A DNA stretch of 64,000 nucleotides from Pseudomonas sp. StFLB209 (lineage in GTDB: Bacteria > Pseudomonadota > Gammaproteobacteria > Pseudomonadales > Pseudomonadaceae). Positions 63,305-64,000 of the stretch are shown in pieces. The position numbers and the translations under genes were made by a program. Location of the stretch: assembly GCF_000829415.1 (NCBI RefSeq), contig NZ_AP014637.1:3799001-3863000 (forward strand), read 5' to 3'. Below the pieces are notes generated by a model. That model made no database searches. It was not told where the DNA came from and saw only the letters and a list, made by a program, of their open reading frames with translations. Positions within the stretch are counted from its first letter, which is position 1; the number at the start of each line of letters is the position of its first letter.

Positions 63305-64000
63305 ATGCTGGCGTACAACCAAAAAAGCTTTCTGATCGTCGATGACTTTTCCGACTTCCGCAGTTCGGTCAGGTCAATGCTGCGTGAGCTGGGCGTCAAG
63401 GAAGTGGATACGGCCGACACCGGCGAACAGGCGCTGAAGATGTGCTCGGAGAAGCGCTACGATTTCGTCCTGCACGATTTCAATCTGGGTGACGGCCGCA
63501 AGAATGGCCAGCAAGTGCTTGAAGATCTGATGACCGAGCGACTGCTCAGTTATGAAAGCGTATTTATCATGGTCACCGCCGAGAATAGTCAGGCGATGGT
63601 CATGAGTGCTCTGGAGTGGGAGCCGGATGGCTACCTGACCAAACCGTTCAACCGTGCCGGGCTCGCGCAGCGCATCGAGAAGATGGTCCAGCGCAAGACC
63701 CTGCTCAAGCCGATCTTCCAGGCGCTGGACCGCGGCAAGCCTGCCGAGGTATTGGCGGCCTGCGTCAATCTGGCCAAGCAGGACCCGCGCCTGGCGCCGT
63801 TGTGCCTGCGCTACAAGGCTGCTGCCTTGCGCGACCTCAATCAGGTCGAGCCGCTCGAAGCCCTGCTCAACTCGATCATTGCCGACCGGCCCACGCCGTG
63901 GGCCTACGGCATGCTCGGCAGCCTGTTGCTCAAGCGTGGCCGCACCGCCGATGCGCAAGGGGTCTACGAGCAGGCCACCAAGGCTTTTCCGATGTTTCCT
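63305..64000 (+). CDS. response regulator with TPR-like C-terminal region, 5' part
   Basis: The frame is open for 232 codons to the window edge, so the C-terminus is missing. AGGACCCTGG precedes the ATG. Residues 8-135 are a receiver domain: the acidic pair in FLIVDDFSDFR, the phospho-acceptor Asp in VLHDFNLGDG, Thr in IMVTAENSQ and Lys in GYLTKPFNRAG. From about 140 a helical repeat region begins (GKPAEVLAACVNLAKQDPRL, AYGMLGSLLLKRGRTADA) of tetratricopeptide type. Such two-part proteins act in signalling without DNA binding. The cognate kinase is not in view. Confidence 0.88.
   Translation, partial: MLAYNQKSFLIVDDFSDFRSSVRSMLRELGVKEVDTADTGEQALKMCSEKRYDFVLHDFNLGDGRKNGQQVLEDLMTERLLSYESVFIMVTAENSQAMVMSALEWEPDGYLTKPFNRAGLAQRIEKMVQRKTLLKPIFQALDRGKPAEVLAACVNLAKQDPRLAPLCLRYKAAALRDLNQVEPLEALLNSIIADRPTPWAYGMLGSLLLKRGRTADAQGVYEQATKAFPMFP

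Overview
The window is chromosomal DNA from a Pseudomonas, most likely of the putida/fluorescens type. The grounds are the high GC, the intergenic REP-like repeats of the form TGTGGGAGC...GCTCCTACA, the dense set of chemoreceptors and TonB receptors, and the catabolic gene content. Start sites were chosen from visible ribosome binding sites and family lengths. No rRNA, tRNA or CRISPR array was seen.

Layout. 1-1375: end of an RsbQ/KAI2-like alpha/beta hydrolase overlapping a soluble PAS histidine kinase. 1521-3448: a small proline-rich secreted protein, a PQQ-dependent aldose dehydrogenase and a PepSY protein. 3668-9180: a TonB receptor, a chemoreceptor and an MFS transporter. 9285-12945: a SnoaL-like protein, a VOC protein, a free-standing LuxR-type HTH, an unrecognised 241-residue protein and a MASE2-GGDEF diguanylate cyclase. 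13178-14353: an IS200/IS605-type element carrying only tnpB, whose RuvC-II residue looks rearranged. 14350-17577: a secreted protein, an Aer-like receptor and an orphan Hcp.

17723-28615 reads as an aromatic amine and aldehyde region: phenylacetaldehyde dehydrogenase, the two-component p-hydroxyphenylacetate 3-hydroxylase (C2 oxygenase plus C1 reductase with a MarR-like tail), a PAS protein with half a chemoreceptor signalling domain, an AlgE-like porin, an APC permease, a DUF3156 protein, a FeaR-like activator and a TetR regulator. No TynA or QHNDH amine oxidase is present. Instead, 28604-32079 carries a LodA-like quinoprotein oxidase and its LodB-like flavoprotein partner.

32592-47331 is the homoprotocatechuate meta-cleavage pathway, which takes the product of the C1/C2 hydroxylase to central metabolites: hpaG1-hpaG2-hpaE-hpaD-hpaF-hpaX-hpaH-hpaI on the minus strand, divergent from hpaA, with hpaR further right. 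A molybdenum hydroxylase, cytochrome c and XdhC operon lies between hpaA and hpaR. A 16-bp sequence is shared by the hpaG and hpaR upstream regions and probably marks the HpaR operator.

47710-53034: an MFS transporter, then a TonB receptor, FecR and ECF sigma cell-surface signalling unit. 53332-58071: two tandem paralogous RTX-repeat proteins with similar leaders and no secretion genes beside them. 58313-64000: pobA with its AraC regulator, ppnN, an SH3 membrane protein and the start of a response regulator with a TPR-like tail.
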